Source: Brevundimonas intermedia (lineage in GTDB: Bacteria; Pseudomonadota; Alphaproteobacteria; Caulobacterales; Caulobacteraceae). From it: a DNA stretch of 64,000 nucleotides. The first letter of the stretch is position 1. Every line of letters begins with the position of its first letter. The notes beneath the pieces were generated by a model, which ran no database searches, had not been told where the DNA came from, and saw only the letters and a program-made list of their open reading frames with translations. The stretch is from positions 230,874 to 294,873 of the forward strand of contig NZ_BSFD01000002.1 in the NCBI RefSeq assembly GCF_027922165.1. The letters are read 5' to 3'. Below are positions 16,021 to 25,202 of this stretch, piece after piece. The position numbers were made by a program, and so were the translations under genes.

Positions 16021-16619
16021 GAAGCGCGTTCCTGTGGGTGGTCGGAGGCGGCGTTGGCGTCGCGGAGAATCTCGACGCCGCCCTTGATCGCGATCGCCGC
16101 GACGAGAACGCCGACGACGAGGTCGGGCCAGGCCTGGTCGAGCCAGAGGACCAGACCGCCGGCGACGAGGATGCCGCCGTTGGACGCGAAGTCGTTGAAG
16201 CTGAAGGTCTCGGCCGCCTTCATGTTGACGTCGCCGCTGTGCTGGCGGCGGATGAGCTGCAGGCAGATCAGGTTGACGACGGCGGCGACCAGGGCGAGCG
16301 CCATCATGGTCGGACCGATCGGCTCGGTTCCGGTGATCACCCGGCGCACGGCGTCGACGAGGACGCCGACGGCGAAGACCAGCAACATGATCCCCGACGC
16401 CCTTGCGGCGCCCCGTTTCCAGGTCCCTGCCCGACCGATGGCCAAAAAGCTGATCAGATAGACCGCCGCGTCCGAGGCGTTATCCAGCGCATTGGCCAGC
16501 AAGGCGCTGGAATCGGCGGACACGCCGCCGATCCCGAGCGCCGCCGCCAGGCCGGCGTTGAGGCCGAGAACCGTCAGCAGCGTCCGGCGCTGCTGACGGT
16601 CATCCTGGGGCCGGGCCAT
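16017..16619 (-). CDS. Short CDF-like cation transporter, membrane domain only
   Basis: A protein of 200 residues with six predicted helices that ends at the last one, so the cytoplasmic C-terminal domain of typical CDF proteins (about 300 residues) is missing. Helix 2 shows NALDNASDAA, an Asp-x3-Asp pair. In helix 5 (TFSFNDFASNG) the Asp is kept but the partner four residues before is Phe. It sits between czcA and czcD, overlapping one and touching the other. It is probably a cation transporter or a helper for one; the metal is unknown. Confidence 0.78.
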   Translation of the reverse strand: MARPQDDRQQRRTLLTVLGLNAGLAAALGIGGVSADSSALLANALDNASDAAVYLISFLAIGRAGTWKRGAARASGIMLLVFAVGVLVDAVRRVITGTEPIGPTMMALALVAAVVNLICLQLIRRQHSGDVNMKAAETFSFNDFASNGGILVAGGLVLWLDQAWPDLVVGVLVAAIAIKGGVEILRDANAASDHPQERAS

Positions 16620-19600
16620 CAGTCTTCGATCCCCTCGTCCTTGCGATGACGCACCGCCTTGGCCGCGAAGGTCGGGAGGACCAGCAGGGTCAGGGCGGTG
16701 GCGGTGATCAGGCCGCCGATGACGACGGTCGCCAGCGGCTTCTGAACCTCGGCCCCCGCGCCGTGAGCGATGGCCATCGGAATGAAGCCGACGATCGCCA
16801 CCATGGCGGTAGTGAGCACCGCCCGCAGGCGGCTGGACGCACCCTCGATGGCCGCGTCACGGGGCGGCAATCCCGCCTGAAGCCGCTCGCGGATCGCCTG
16901 CATGAGCACCAGGCCGTTGAGCGTCGCCACGCCGGAGACGGCGATGAAACCGACAGCCGCCGAGACGGAGAACGGCATGCCGCGCAGGAGCAGCGCCAGC
17001 GCCCCGCCCACCAGGGCGAGCGGCACGCAGGCGAACACCAGACCCGCCTCGGCGAAGGAGCCCAGCGCCATGAACAGCAATACGCCGATCAGGACGAAGA
17101 CGATCGGAATGACCAGGCCCAGCCGCTGCTCGGCGCGCTTGAGGTTCTCGAACTGGCCGCCCCAGTCCAGGCGAACGCCCGGGGGGAGCTGAACCTGATC
17201 CACCGACTTCTGGGCGTCGGTGACGAAGCCGCCCAGATCGCGACCGCGCACATTGGCCTGGACGACCATGCGGCGGCTGCCGTCGTTGCGGCTGATCTGG
17301 TTCGGTCCCTCGGCGCTCTGGATGCGCGCGACCGAGGACAGGGGCACGGTCACGCCGGTCGATGAAACGATCGGCAAGGCCGCCAGCGCCGCCGGATCGT
17401 TGCGCGCGTCGTCAGGGAGACGGACCACGACGTCGAAACGCCGGTCGCCCTCGAAGATGCGGCCGGCCTCGGCGCCGCCGATCGCGGCCGAAACCGCTTC
17501 GGAGACGTCGGCCGCCGACAGGCCGTAGTTGGCCGCGGCGAACCGGTCCACGCTGATCGTCAGGGTCGGCAGGCCGGACGCCTGCTCCACCCTCACGTCG
17601 GCCGCCCCGTTCGTCTGGCGCAGGGCGTTGGCCACCTGGTCGGCGACCCGCTGCATGGTGGCGAAGTCGTCGCCATAGACCATGACCGCCAGATCGGTCC
17701 GCACCCCCGAGATCAGCTCGTTGAAGCGGAGCTCGATCGGCTGGCTGAATTCGAAGTTGTTGCCGATCTGCCGCGACGCGACTTCCTCGAAGCGGGCGAT
17801 CAGCTCCTCCTTCTCCAGACCCGGGTTGGGCCAGTCCTTGCGGTCCTTCAGAACGATGACGCTGTCGGAGATGTTGGGCGGCATGGGGTCCACAGCCGCT
17901 TCGGCGGTGCCGGTCCGCGAGAACATGGTCTCCACTTCCGGCTGGGCCTTGATCGCCCGCTCGATCGCCATCTGCATGGCGAGCGACTGCTCGAGCGAGG
18001 CTGACGGAACCCGCAGCGCCTGCATGGCGATGTCGCCTTCGTCCAGGGTCGGGATGAACTCCCGGCCGAGGGTGGTGAAGGTGATGCCGCCGATGACCAG
18101 GGCGCCGAGCGCGGAGAGCAGGACGATCTTCGGACGATCGACGGCCGTGCGAATGGCCGGAGCGATCCAGCGGCGCGCGTGGCGCAGCAGGAAGGTCTCG
18201 TGCTCGTGGGCATGGCCGTGTTCGTCGACCTCGACCTTCTTGGGATCCCGCACCAAGAGCGCCGTCATCGCCGGCACGAAGGTGAAGGAGAAGATGAAGG
18301 CGCCGACCAAGGCCAGCATAACCGTCGCGCCCATCGGGATGAAGGTCTTGCCTTCGACCCCTTCCAGCATCAGCAGGGGGGTGAAGACGAGCAGGATGAT
18401 CAGCTGACCGAAGGCGGCCGGCTTGACCATCTGGCGCGCCGCCGCGGCGGCGACGCCGAGACGCTCGCGCCGCGTCAGCATGCGCCCGGCCTCCGCGCGC
18501 TTCTGACTGAGCATCAGCAGGGTGTTCTCGACAACGACCACGGCGCCGTCGACAAGCAGGCCGAAGTCCAGCGCGCCGAGGCTCATCAGATTGCCGCTGA
18601 TGCCGAACCGGTTCATGCCGATGACGGCGAACAGGAAGCTGATCGGGATCATCAACGCCGTGATGCTCGCCGCCCGGATGTTGCCGAGCAGCAGGAAGAG
18701 CACGACGATGACCAGGAGCGCGCCTTCGGTCAGATTGCGCGCCACCGTGGCGATGGTCGAGTTCACCAGGGCGCTTCGGTCCAGCACCGTCACGGCCTCG
18801 ATGCCGGGCGGCAGGGTCTTCTGCACCTCCTCGAGCCGATCGCCGGCGGCTTGGGCCACGGTGCGGCTGTTGCCGCCCGCGATCATCAGGGCGGTGCCGA
18901 GGACCGCTTCGTGTCCGTCGCGGCTGGCGCCGCCCAGACGCGGGGCCTGGCCGACCTCGACGGTGGCGACGTCGGCGACGCGGACCACAAGGCCGCTTCG
19001 ATTGACGACAGGCGCCTGGGCGAGGTCCTCGACGGTCGAGGCCAGCGCGTCCGTGCGAACGGTCAGGGCCTCGCCCGCACGCTGCACATAGCCGGCCCCG
19101 GCCTGGGTGTTGGCCCGGTCGAGCGCCTGGATGAGGTCGCCCATGCCGAGCCCGTAGGCCGACAGACGCGCCGTATCCGGACGAACCGCGTATTCCTTCA
19201 CATAACCGCCGACCGTATCCACGCCGGCCAGGCCGGGCGCCGTCCGCATCTGCGGAGCGATGATCCAGTCCTGCACGGTGCGCAGATAGGTGGCGCGCTG
19301 TTGCGGGGTGGTGAGGAGATCGCCTTCAGGCGTCAGATAGGCGCCGCCGGCCTGCCAGCCGGTCTGGCCCGGCCTGGCCAGGTTGGCGCTGTTGAACGGC
19401 TTGTAGTCCACCGTCCACATCAGCACCTCGCCCAGGCCGGTGGTGATGGGCGCCAGCGCCGGTTCGACGCCTTCGGGCATCGTCTCGCGCGCCTGCGCCA
19501 GTCGTTCGGCGACCTGCTGACGGGCGAAATAGATGTCCGTCTGGTCGGTGAAGATGACGGTCACCTGGCTGAAGCCGTTGCGGCTCAGCGACCGGGTCGA

Positions 19601-19840
19601 GGTCAGACCGGGGATGCCGGCCATGGCGGTCTCGATCGGATAGGTGACCTGACGTTCGATCTGTTCGGGGGCCAGGGCCGGGGCGACGGTGGTCACCTGC
19701 ACCTGACGGTTGGTGATGTCCGGCACGGCGTCGATCGGCAACCGTGTCAGTTCGAGGAGGCCGTAGGCCGCGACGAGCGCCGTGGCCAGGACGATGAACC
19801 ATCGGAATTTGACCGACAGCTCGATGATGAATTTGAACAT
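16619..19840 (-). CDS. czcA: CzcA-type heavy-metal RND efflux pump
   Basis: A protein of 1,073 residues, normal for HME-RND permeases. Helix 4 has DFGLLVDGAVVVVEN with Asp425, Asp431 and Glu438, the proton-relay pattern linked to Co, Zn and Cd export. A His-rich loop (DEHGHAHEHE) lies near residue 545. It takes metal from the periplasm or inner membrane and, with CzcB and CzcC, pushes it across the outer membrane. The stop touches the downstream short CDF gene and czcB lies 12 bases upstream. Confidence 0.95.
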   Translation of the reverse strand: MFKFIIELSVKFRWFIVLATALVAAYGLLELTRLPIDAVPDITNRQVQVTTVAPALAPEQIERQVTYPIETAMAGIPGLTSTRSLSRNGFSQVTVIFTDQTDIYFARQQVAERLAQARETMPEGVEPALAPITTGLGEVLMWTVDYKPFNSANLARPGQTGWQAGGAYLTPEGDLLTTPQQRATYLRTVQDWIIAPQMRTAPGLAGVDTVGGYVKEYAVRPDTARLSAYGLGMGDLIQALDRANTQAGAGYVQRAGEALTVRTDALASTVEDLAQAPVVNRSGLVVRVADVATVEVGQAPRLGGASRDGHEAVLGTALMIAGGNSRTVAQAAGDRLEEVQKTLPPGIEAVTVLDRSALVNSTIATVARNLTEGALLVIVVLFLLLGNIRAASITALMIPISFLFAVIGMNRFGISGNLMSLGALDFGLLVDGAVVVVENTLLMLSQKRAEAGRMLTRRERLGVAAAAARQMVKPAAFGQLIILLVFTPLLMLEGVEGKTFIPMGATVMLALVGAFIFSFTFVPAMTALLVRDPKKVEVDEHGHAHEHETFLLRHARRWIAPAIRTAVDRPKIVLLSALGALVIGGITFTTLGREFIPTLDEGDIAMQALRVPSASLEQSLAMQMAIERAIKAQPEVETMFSRTGTAEAAVDPMPPNISDSVIVLKDRKDWPNPGLEKEELIARFEEVASRQIGNNFEFSQPIELRFNELISGVRTDLAVMVYGDDFATMQRVADQVANALRQTNGAADVRVEQASGLPTLTISVDRFAAANYGLSAADVSEAVSAAIGGAEAGRIFEGDRRFDVVVRLPDDARNDPAALAALPIVSSTGVTVPLSSVARIQSAEGPNQISRNDGSRRMVVQANVRGRDLGGFVTDAQKSVDQVQLPPGVRLDWGGQFENLKRAEQRLGLVIPIVFVLIGVLLFMALGSFAEAGLVFACVPLALVGGALALLLRGMPFSVSAAVGFIAVSGVATLNGLVLMQAIRERLQAGLPPRDAAIEGASSRLRAVLTTAMVAIVGFIPMAIAHGAGAEVQKPLATVVIGGLITATALTLLVLPTFAAKAVRHRKDEGIED

Positions 19841-19852
19841 TCGCGCGCCCCC

Positions 19853-21055
19853 TTAGTGGCCGTGCTCGGCCTCGCCCTTGGCGAGTTCGGCTTTGAGGAG
19901 GAAGGCGTTGGTTCCGGCGACCCGCTCGGACCCGTCGAGGCCGCGCAGGATCTCCGTGCGTCCCCCGGCCTGGCGACCGACGAGCACGGGACGGAGCTGG
20001 AAGCCGTTCGGGACCTGGATGAAAACGACGCTGGCGCCGTCGACGGTCTGGATGGCTTCCGTCGGCACGGTCAGGCCGCCGGCGGCTTCACCCGTTACGA
20101 TCGCGCCGGTGACGGCGGAGCCGGCCGGCGGCAGGGTCGCTCCCGTCGGGCGCGCCCGGATCACGGTGGCGCCGCTTTCCGCGCCCGCCCCGGCGGCGAC
20201 GCCGGTGACGACGGCGTCGAAATCGCCCGCGGGGCTGGAGACCCGCAAGGTCGATCCCGCGCGGACGAGCGCCGCAAGGTGCGGCGGCGCATTGAACACG
20301 AGTTCGACGCGGGCGGGGTTGGTCACCTCGGCGATCACGCCGCCCTGCGGGACGAAGCCGCCCGGGCCGACCTGAACGCTGGTGACCACGCCGGCGATCG
20401 GGCTGTTCACGCTCAGCCGTCCGGCGGCGTTGGGCGATCCGGCCGCGCTCGACCGCGCGCGGGCCGCTCGGGCCGCCGCCTCGGCGCTGAGCAGCTGCGC
20501 CCGGGACGCCTCGACCTCTTGCCGGGCGACGACGCCCTGGTCGGCGAGGTTGCTGTTGCGCTGATAGGCCTGGCGCGCGACTTCGGACTGGGCCGCGGCC
20601 GCGTCCGCGTCGGCGCGGAAGGTGGCCGCGTCGCCGCTCACGAGGCTGGCCAGGGGCTGGCCGATCCGAACGGACTGGCCGGGCGCCACCAGCACCCGTT
20701 CCACCCGTCCGCCGACAGACGCGGCGACGGCGGCGCGGGCGTCGATCATGGGTTCGACGCGACCGGAGAGCCGGGTCTCGGCGCCCCCGCCCCGACCGAC
20801 GCCGACGACGACCAGATTGGCGGCTTGGGCCTGGGCGGCGCTGAGAGCGACGAAGCCCTCGGGCGCTTCGGCCTCGCCTTCGGCGTGACCGCCCTCCTCT
20901 TCGGCGTGACTGGCTTCGCCTTCAGCCGCCGCGCCTTCGGCGGCGGGCGGATCCGACCGTCCCATGGCGAGGTAAAGACCCCCGGCCCCGAGGATGACGA
21001 GGGCGGCGACCCCGCCGATCAGCAAGGTCTTGTTGGAAGTGCGCTTGCGCATCAT
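19853..21055 (-). CDS. czcB: CzcB-type periplasmic adaptor of the RND pump
   Basis: A protein of 400 residues. An N-terminal anchor (TLLIGGVAALVILGAGGLYL) is followed by a His/Glu-rich stretch (HAEEEGGHAEGEAE), a probable metal-binding segment. The rest has the membrane-fusion layout: VEPMIDARAAVAASVGG, a lipoyl half, a coiled-coil hairpin (about 160-210) and beta domains. The last residues are EAEHGH. It joins CzcA to CzcC in the periplasm. Its start overlaps the czcC stop by four bases. Confidence 0.93.
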   Translation of the reverse strand: MMRKRTSNKTLLIGGVAALVILGAGGLYLAMGRSDPPAAEGAAAEGEASHAEEEGGHAEGEAEAPEGFVALSAAQAQAANLVVVGVGRGGGAETRLSGRVEPMIDARAAVAASVGGRVERVLVAPGQSVRIGQPLASLVSGDAATFRADADAAAAQSEVARQAYQRNSNLADQGVVARQEVEASRAQLLSAEAAARAARARSSAAGSPNAAGRLSVNSPIAGVVTSVQVGPGGFVPQGGVIAEVTNPARVELVFNAPPHLAALVRAGSTLRVSSPAGDFDAVVTGVAAGAGAESGATVIRARPTGATLPPAGSAVTGAIVTGEAAGGLTVPTEAIQTVDGASVVFIQVPNGFQLRPVLVGRQAGGRTEILRGLDGSERVAGTNAFLLKAELAKGEAEHGH

Positions 21056-22305
21056 TGGGCTCCTTGGAAGGGGGCGCGGCCGTCCTGGCGCGCGAGATCG
21101 ATTTCCGCGCGGACCCGGGCGAGGCGGGCGTCCACGGCGGCGGTTCTGGCGTTGACCAGGGCGGTACGGGTCGCGCGAAGCTCGAGCTGCGAGATCCGGC
21201 CCGCCTCGAAGCCGATCCGCGAGAGGCGGTAGGCTTCTTCGGCGGAGGTCACCCCGGCGTCGGCGGCGTTGACGCGGCTCACCGAGGCGCGGAGGCGCGC
21301 CTGTGCTGCGGCCCGGTCCGCCTGGGCTTCCTGACGGGCGGTCATCAGCCGGGCGTCGGCCGCCCTGAAGTCCGCCTGGGCGGCTTCGATGTTGCCGCCG
21401 TTCCGATCGAACAGCGGCAGGGGCAGGCTGAGGCCGAAGGTCAGCGCCGTCGCGTCTTCCGCCTCGTAGCGGCGAAGTCCGACGCTGGCGCTGACGTCCG
21501 GTCGCGACCGCGTGCGTTCGACCGCGATGCGGCTTTCTGCGGCCGAGCGCTCAGCCTCGGCCACGCGCACGGTCGGCGTCTGGTCCGTCGGCGAAAGGGC
21601 GGTCGCCGGCGCGAGGTCCAGCAAGCTGACGTCGATGGTCGTCACCGGCTCGGCGAGCATGGCCACCGCCGTGAGCCGGGCGAAGGCCGCGTCCCGTTCG
21701 GCGATGGCTTCGTCGAGACCGGCGCGCGCGGCGGCGGCTTCGCTCTCGCCCTGGATGCCGCGCAGAAGCGGCTCGCGCCCCTCCTCCACCAGCACCAAGG
21801 CCGCGCGGGCGTCGGCGAGGGTGAGGCTCAGGTTCTCCTCGGCCAAGGTCGCGCGCCGCTCGGCCGCCTCGGCGTCGGCGTAGACCAGCGCCAACCGTCC
21901 GGCGGCGTCGACCACGGCCAGATCTCGTCGGAGCGAGGCGGTCCCGGCATCGGCGCGGGCCGCGTTGATGCGAGCCGTGCGTCGACCCCAGAGCTCAAGA
22001 TCCTGAGTGATCGAGAGCGTGGTCTCGGCATTGCCGTAGCCAGAGAAGGGCCCGCTCCCGAACGCGTTCTCGGCATCGAGCGCGAGGGTCGGGTTGGGGC
22101 GGACACGCGCCTGGCGCGCCCGGGCTTCGGCGGCGTCCAGAAGTGCGCCGGCTTCCGTGGTGGCCGGGGTCTGGTCCAGCCGGGCGAGGAGCTCGGCGAA
22201 CGAAGGCGCAGGGTCAGCCCACGCGGGGCTGGCCAGCACAGCCGCGATAGCGGCGAGCGCGCAGCCGACCGCGAAACGCGGCGGCCGGCGATATGAGGCA
22301 GGCAT
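21052..22305 (-). CDS. czcC: CzcC-type outer-membrane efflux protein (TolC family)
   Basis: A protein of 417 residues. A signal peptide (ALAAIAAVLASPAWADP) leads into two repeats of long helical, Ala-rich segments, the TolC/OEP layout. LALDAENAFGSGPFSGYG near residue 80 is typical of CzcC proteins. It forms the outer-membrane channel for the CzcAB pump. The order czcC-czcB-czcA and the 4-base overlap point to one operon, read leftwards. Confidence 0.93.
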   Translation of the reverse strand: MPASYRRPPRFAVGCALAAIAAVLASPAWADPAPSFAELLARLDQTPATTEAGALLDAAEARARQARVRPNPTLALDAENAFGSGPFSGYGNAETTLSITQDLELWGRRTARINAARADAGTASLRRDLAVVDAAGRLALVYADAEAAERRATLAEENLSLTLADARAALVLVEEGREPLLRGIQGESEAAAARAGLDEAIAERDAAFARLTAVAMLAEPVTTIDVSLLDLAPATALSPTDQTPTVRVAEAERSAAESRIAVERTRSRPDVSASVGLRRYEAEDATALTFGLSLPLPLFDRNGGNIEAAQADFRAADARLMTARQEAQADRAAAQARLRASVSRVNAADAGVTSAEEAYRLSRIGFEAGRISQLELRATRTALVNARTAAVDARLARVRAEIDLARQDGRAPFQGAQ

Positions 22306-22363
22306 GATTCATCTTCCAGAGGGAGTGACACGAGAGAGCCCGCGCGGAAGCGCGGTCGTCGTG

Positions 22364-22717
22364 TCAGGCTCTGGGAGGGCGTTTCAGTCCGTCTGGCGCG
22401 ATGGAGCCGAAGAGATCGCTCAGGGGCAAGGCGTGGAGCGGCCGGTCGAAGGCCTGCAGAGGCAGGTCTTCGCCGACCGCCGTGCGAGCGGCGGCGGTGT
22501 GATGGCAATGGCCGTGCGAGCAGATGCCGTGGTCCTTGCCGCCGGTGTGGTCGCCTTCGGCCGGATCGTGATCAACCAGGGCGTGGGCGGCGGGCGGTTC
22601 GGGCTGGCAGGTCGCTGCGTCAGCGATGGGCGCGACGAAGAAGGCGGCGGCGACGAAGGTCACCGCCAGAATCAACTTCGCCCATGTCACCATCGACCAG
22701 GTCATCGGCGGCTGCAT
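22364..22717 (-). CDS. Small exported His-rich protein before czcC
   Basis: About 117 residues. A signal peptide (WAKLILAVTFVAAAFFVAPI) ends before ATCQPEPP, and the mature part has His clusters (HGICSHGHCHH). Such small exported proteins often precede czc genes and may bind metal in the periplasm; no family name is certain. Three in-frame ATGs lie at 22,717, 22,705 and 22,693 and none has a clear ribosome binding site. The shortest would still keep a full signal peptide. Confidence 0.65.
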   Translation of the reverse strand: MQPPMTWSMVTWAKLILAVTFVAAAFFVAPIADAATCQPEPPAAHALVDHDPAEGDHTGGKDHGICSHGHCHHTAAARTAVGEDLPLQAFDRPLHALPLSDLFGSIAPDGLKRPPRA

Positions 22718-22847
22718 ACTTTCGTTCGCCCGTATCGGCAATCTGTTACAAAATACGCTGCTCCGGCCGCCCCGGCCTTGCGCGACGGGAACGCGCTCCG
22801 GCCCGCCCTGCTGCGACGACCGGTCACGCCGGATCGGGCCCGGCGGA

Positions 22848-23525
22848 TCAAGCGCCCGCTCGAGGCAGGGCGGCGGACGAGCGAGCGTTCACGCGGGTCT
22901 CGACGAGCGCCTGACGGGTGATCGACCATGCGGATTGAAGGAAGATGAAGGCCAGCAGGGCGCCGGCGGCGAGATCCGGCCAGCGCGATCCCGTCAGCCA
23001 GACCAGACCGCCCGCCGCGGCGACGCCGAGGTTGTGGGCCAGGTCGTTGCGCGTACAGAGCCAGACCGATCGAACATTGGCGTCTCCGTCCCTGAAGCGC
23101 AGCAGCAGGGTGGCGGCGACCAGGTTTGCGGCGAAGCCGAACAGACCCAGGCCCGTGATCACGAAGCCCTCCGGCGCGGCCCCGGTCATGGCCCGCCAGA
23201 CCGCGAAGCCGAGGACCGACAGCCCCAGCACGACCAGGCTGGCGCTCTTGGCGAGGGCTGCGCCGGCGCGGAGGCGCACCGAGCGGCCGATAACCCAAAG
23301 GCTCACGGCGTAGGTCACGCTGTCGGCGAGGAAGTCGAGGGCGTTGGCGGCGAGCGCGGCCGACCCCTGCGCGAGACTGCCGGCCAAGACCGCGACGAAG
23401 CCGACGAGGTTGATGACGATCACGGCCACCAGCACGCGGCGATAGGCCGGCGTGGAGCCGTCAAACTTCACATCGTGTCCGCAGCAGCCGGCGGCCGGGC
23501 GGCAGGCGGTCTCGCTCGTGTCCAT
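22848..23525 (-). CDS. CDF-like cation transporter with variant metal site
   Basis: A protein of 225 residues. A Cys/His-containing N-terminus (CRPAAGCCGHD) is followed by six helices and no cytoplasmic domain. Helix 2 has NALDFLADS, an Asp-x3-Asp pair, and helix 5 has WLCTRNDLAHN, a Cys-x3-Asp pair instead of His-x3-Asp. Both point to an unusual metal preference, perhaps Pb or Cd. The first base lies about 7 bases after the predicted -10 of the MerR-controlled promoter, so its mRNA may be leaderless. Confidence 0.8.
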   Translation of the reverse strand: MDTSETACRPAAGCCGHDVKFDGSTPAYRRVLVAVIVINLVGFVAVLAGSLAQGSAALAANALDFLADSVTYAVSLWVIGRSVRLRAGAALAKSASLVVLGLSVLGFAVWRAMTGAAPEGFVITGLGLFGFAANLVAATLLLRFRDGDANVRSVWLCTRNDLAHNLGVAAAGGLVWLTGSRWPDLAAGALLAFIFLQSAWSITRQALVETRVNARSSAALPRAGA

Positions 23526-23532
23526 GAAGACT

Positions 23533-23563
23533 GGTCTACATCCTCTAGTCACTAGAGGATCAA
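23533..23563 (-). promoter_or_regulatory. MerR-type operator and promoter (PbrR/CadR box)
   Basis: On the minus strand TTGATC (23563-23558) and TAGACC (23538-23533) are 19 bases apart, the over-long spacing of MerR-family promoters. The spacer lies over a perfect dyad at 23540-23560: ATCCTCTAGT, a central base, then ACTAGAGGAT. The layout and bases closely resemble known PbrR and CadR operators. It lies between the divergent transporter gene and the merR-type gene and should switch on the metal operon when metal binds. Confidence 0.85.
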
Positions 23564-23580
23564 GCGCCTATTTTCAGCCG

Positions 23581-24006
23581 ATGACGCTCACTCCCGCTCC
23601 GCATCTGACCATCGGCAAGCTCTCCGCCGCGACCGGCGTGAAGGTGCCGACCATCCGCTTCTATGAGCAGGCCGGGCTCCTGCCCGAGCCGCCGCGCACC
23701 GCCAGCGACCGTCGGCTCTACGACGAACCCGCACTACGCCGGCTCGGCTTTATCCGGCACGCCCGCCAGTTGGGCTTCGACCTCGACGCTATCCGCTCGC
23801 TCCTCGACCTTGCCGATCACCCCGACCGCCCCTGCAGTGACGCGAACGCCATCGCGGAACGGCATCTGGCCGATGTCACGGAGAAGATTCGGCAGTTACA
23901 GGCGCTCCAGACTGAACTTTCACGGATGACGGCCGACTGCGCCGGCGGCCGGGTTTCAGCCTGCAAGGTCATCGAAGTCCTTCAGGACCGAGACTGCCGA
24001 CATTAA
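23581..24006 (+). CDS. MerR-family heavy-metal-responsive regulator (CadR/PbrR-like)
   Basis: A protein of 141 residues. The N-terminal winged helix (IGKLSAATGVKVPTIRFYEQ) and the Leu-rich dimer helix are those of MerR proteins. Metal-ligand cysteines are seen in RPCSDANAI and in DCAGGRVSACKVIEVL, the arrangement of Cd/Pb sensors. It should bind the operator just upstream and twist the over-long promoter on metal binding. It is divergent from the transporter genes and convergent with arsH. ATG at 23,581 is the first good start; the frame is open further up through the operator. Confidence 0.92.
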   Translation: MTLTPAPHLTIGKLSAATGVKVPTIRFYEQAGLLPEPPRTASDRRLYDEPALRRLGFIRHARQLGFDLDAIRSLLDLADHPDRPCSDANAIAERHLADVTEKIRQLQALQTELSRMTADCAGGRVSACKVIEVLQDRDCRH

Positions 24007-24018
24007 GCAGACCGACAT

Positions 24019-24786
24019 TCAGGCGTTTGGTCGGGATTGGGGCGCAACCGCTATCGACGAGAGATCGGTCGCTGCGTCGATCGGAATTCCGACCGCCTTG
24101 CGCTCGGAATAGCGATCGACCAGCTGCGCGGCGTGAGGCCGGGACAGGATGGTGAAACGGACCAGCTCCTCCATCACATCGACGATGCGCTCATAGTAGG
24201 CGGACGGCTTCATTCGCCCGGCGTCGTCGAATTCCTGGAAGGCCTTGGCCACGCTCGACTGGTTGGGAATGGTGATCATCCGCATCCAGCGGCCGAGCAG
24301 CCGCAGGGTGTTGACGGCGTTGAAGCTCTGCGACCCGCCGGAGACCTGCATGACGGCCAGGGTCCGCCCTTGGGTCGGGCGCACGCCGCCCATGCTCAGG
24401 GGCAGATGATCGATCTGCAGCTTCATCAGGCCCGAGACCTGACCGTGCCGCTCCGGGCTGCACCAGACCATGCCTTCGGACCACAGGGCATGGTCGCGCA
24501 GTTCGCGCACCGCCGGGTGGTCATCGTCGCCCGGCGCCCCCGGAAGAGGCAGGTCCGACGGGTCGAAGATGCGGGTCTCGCATCCCATCCATTGCAGCAG
24601 GCGAGCCGCCTCCTCGACGCAGAACCTCGAGTAGGACCGTTCGCGCAGCGATCCGTAGAGGAGCAGGATCCGGGGTGGTTGGTCGTGCGGCCCCAGACCG
24701 CGGGCCGGATCGGCCGAGAGATAGGCCTTGTCCAAGGCCGGCAGGTGATCCGGATCGGGAAGCGGGCGCAGGCGGGCGAAGGCCAT
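24019..24786 (-). CDS. arsH: ArsH, organoarsenical-oxidising flavoprotein
   Basis: A protein of 255 residues with a flavodoxin-like fold: [16 protein letters not shown] binds the FMN phosphate and [17 protein letters not shown] is the typical ArsH block. ArsH uses NADPH and FMN to oxidise trivalent methyl- or aromatic arsenicals to less toxic pentavalent forms. It is the last gene of the ars operon and its start shares one base with the arsN2 stop (TGATG). Confidence 0.95.
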   Translation of the reverse strand: MAFARLRPLPDPDHLPALDKAYLSADPARGLGPHDQPPRILLLYGSLRERSYSRFCVEEAARLLQWMGCETRIFDPSDLPLPGAPGDDDHPAVRELRDHALWSEGMVWCSPERHGQVSGLMKLQIDHLPLSMGGVRPTQGRTLAVMQVSGGSQSFNAVNTLRLLGRWMRMITIPNQSSVAKAFQEFDDAGRMKPSAYYERIVDVMEELVRFTILSRPHAAQLVDRYSERKAVGIPIDAATDLSSIAVAPQSRPNA

Positions 24787-25202
24787 CAGAGGTCCTTGGT
24801 CAGATAGGCTGCCGACGCCGGGCAGAGTCCAGCGAACTCGCGGGTCCGTCGGATCGCCTCCGGCGCCGTCTGGCGGTTCGCCGCCCGGTAGCCGTGTCGG
24901 GCGAAGAAGGGCTCGGCCGCCGTGGTGAGCAGATGCAGGCGTGCGCCGCCCATGTCGCCGGCGATGATCTCGGCGGCGGCCAGCACCCGGGCTCCCAGGC
25001 CCCGCGCTTTCCGGTCGGCGAGGACGACCAGCGAGCGGACCAGCAGGTCGCGCCCCTCCCCTTCCAGTCCGACATAGCCGACGACGGCGCCGTGGTGATC
25101 GGCGCTGAAGTAGCGGCCGGCGTCGGGCGCGGGCAGGCCTTCGGCCCGCAGCGCGGCGATCAGGCCGGCGTCGGTCGGTTCGATCAGATAGAGGACCACC
25201 AT
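24786..25202 (-). CDS. arsN2: ArsN2-type GNAT N-acetyltransferase
   Basis: A protein of 138 residues with a GNAT fold: [20 protein letters not shown] is the acetyl-CoA binding loop and [11 protein letters not shown] the C-terminal GNAT signature. Small GNAT enzymes of this kind in ars operons are called ArsN2; the exact arsenic or sugar-like substrate is not settled. It lies between the acr3 and arsH genes, with one-base TGATG overlaps at both ends, so translation is coupled. Confidence 0.85.
   Translation of the reverse strand: MVVLYLIEPTDAGLIAALRAEGLPAPDAGRYFSADHHGAVVGYVGLEGEGRDLLVRSLVVLADRKARGLGARVLAAAEIIAGDMGGARLHLLTTAAEPFFARHGYRAANRQTAPEAIRRTREFAGLCPASAAYLTKDL

Noticed and set aside
14959..16461. 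A 500-residue plus-strand frame over the CDF genes
   Set aside because: It is antisense to czcD and the short transporter gene and has no recognisable motif.
18179..21232. A 1,017-residue plus-strand frame across czcA and czcB
   Set aside because: It is antisense to two clear genes and its composition (Asp, Gly, Arg, His, Gln) is that of a shadow frame.
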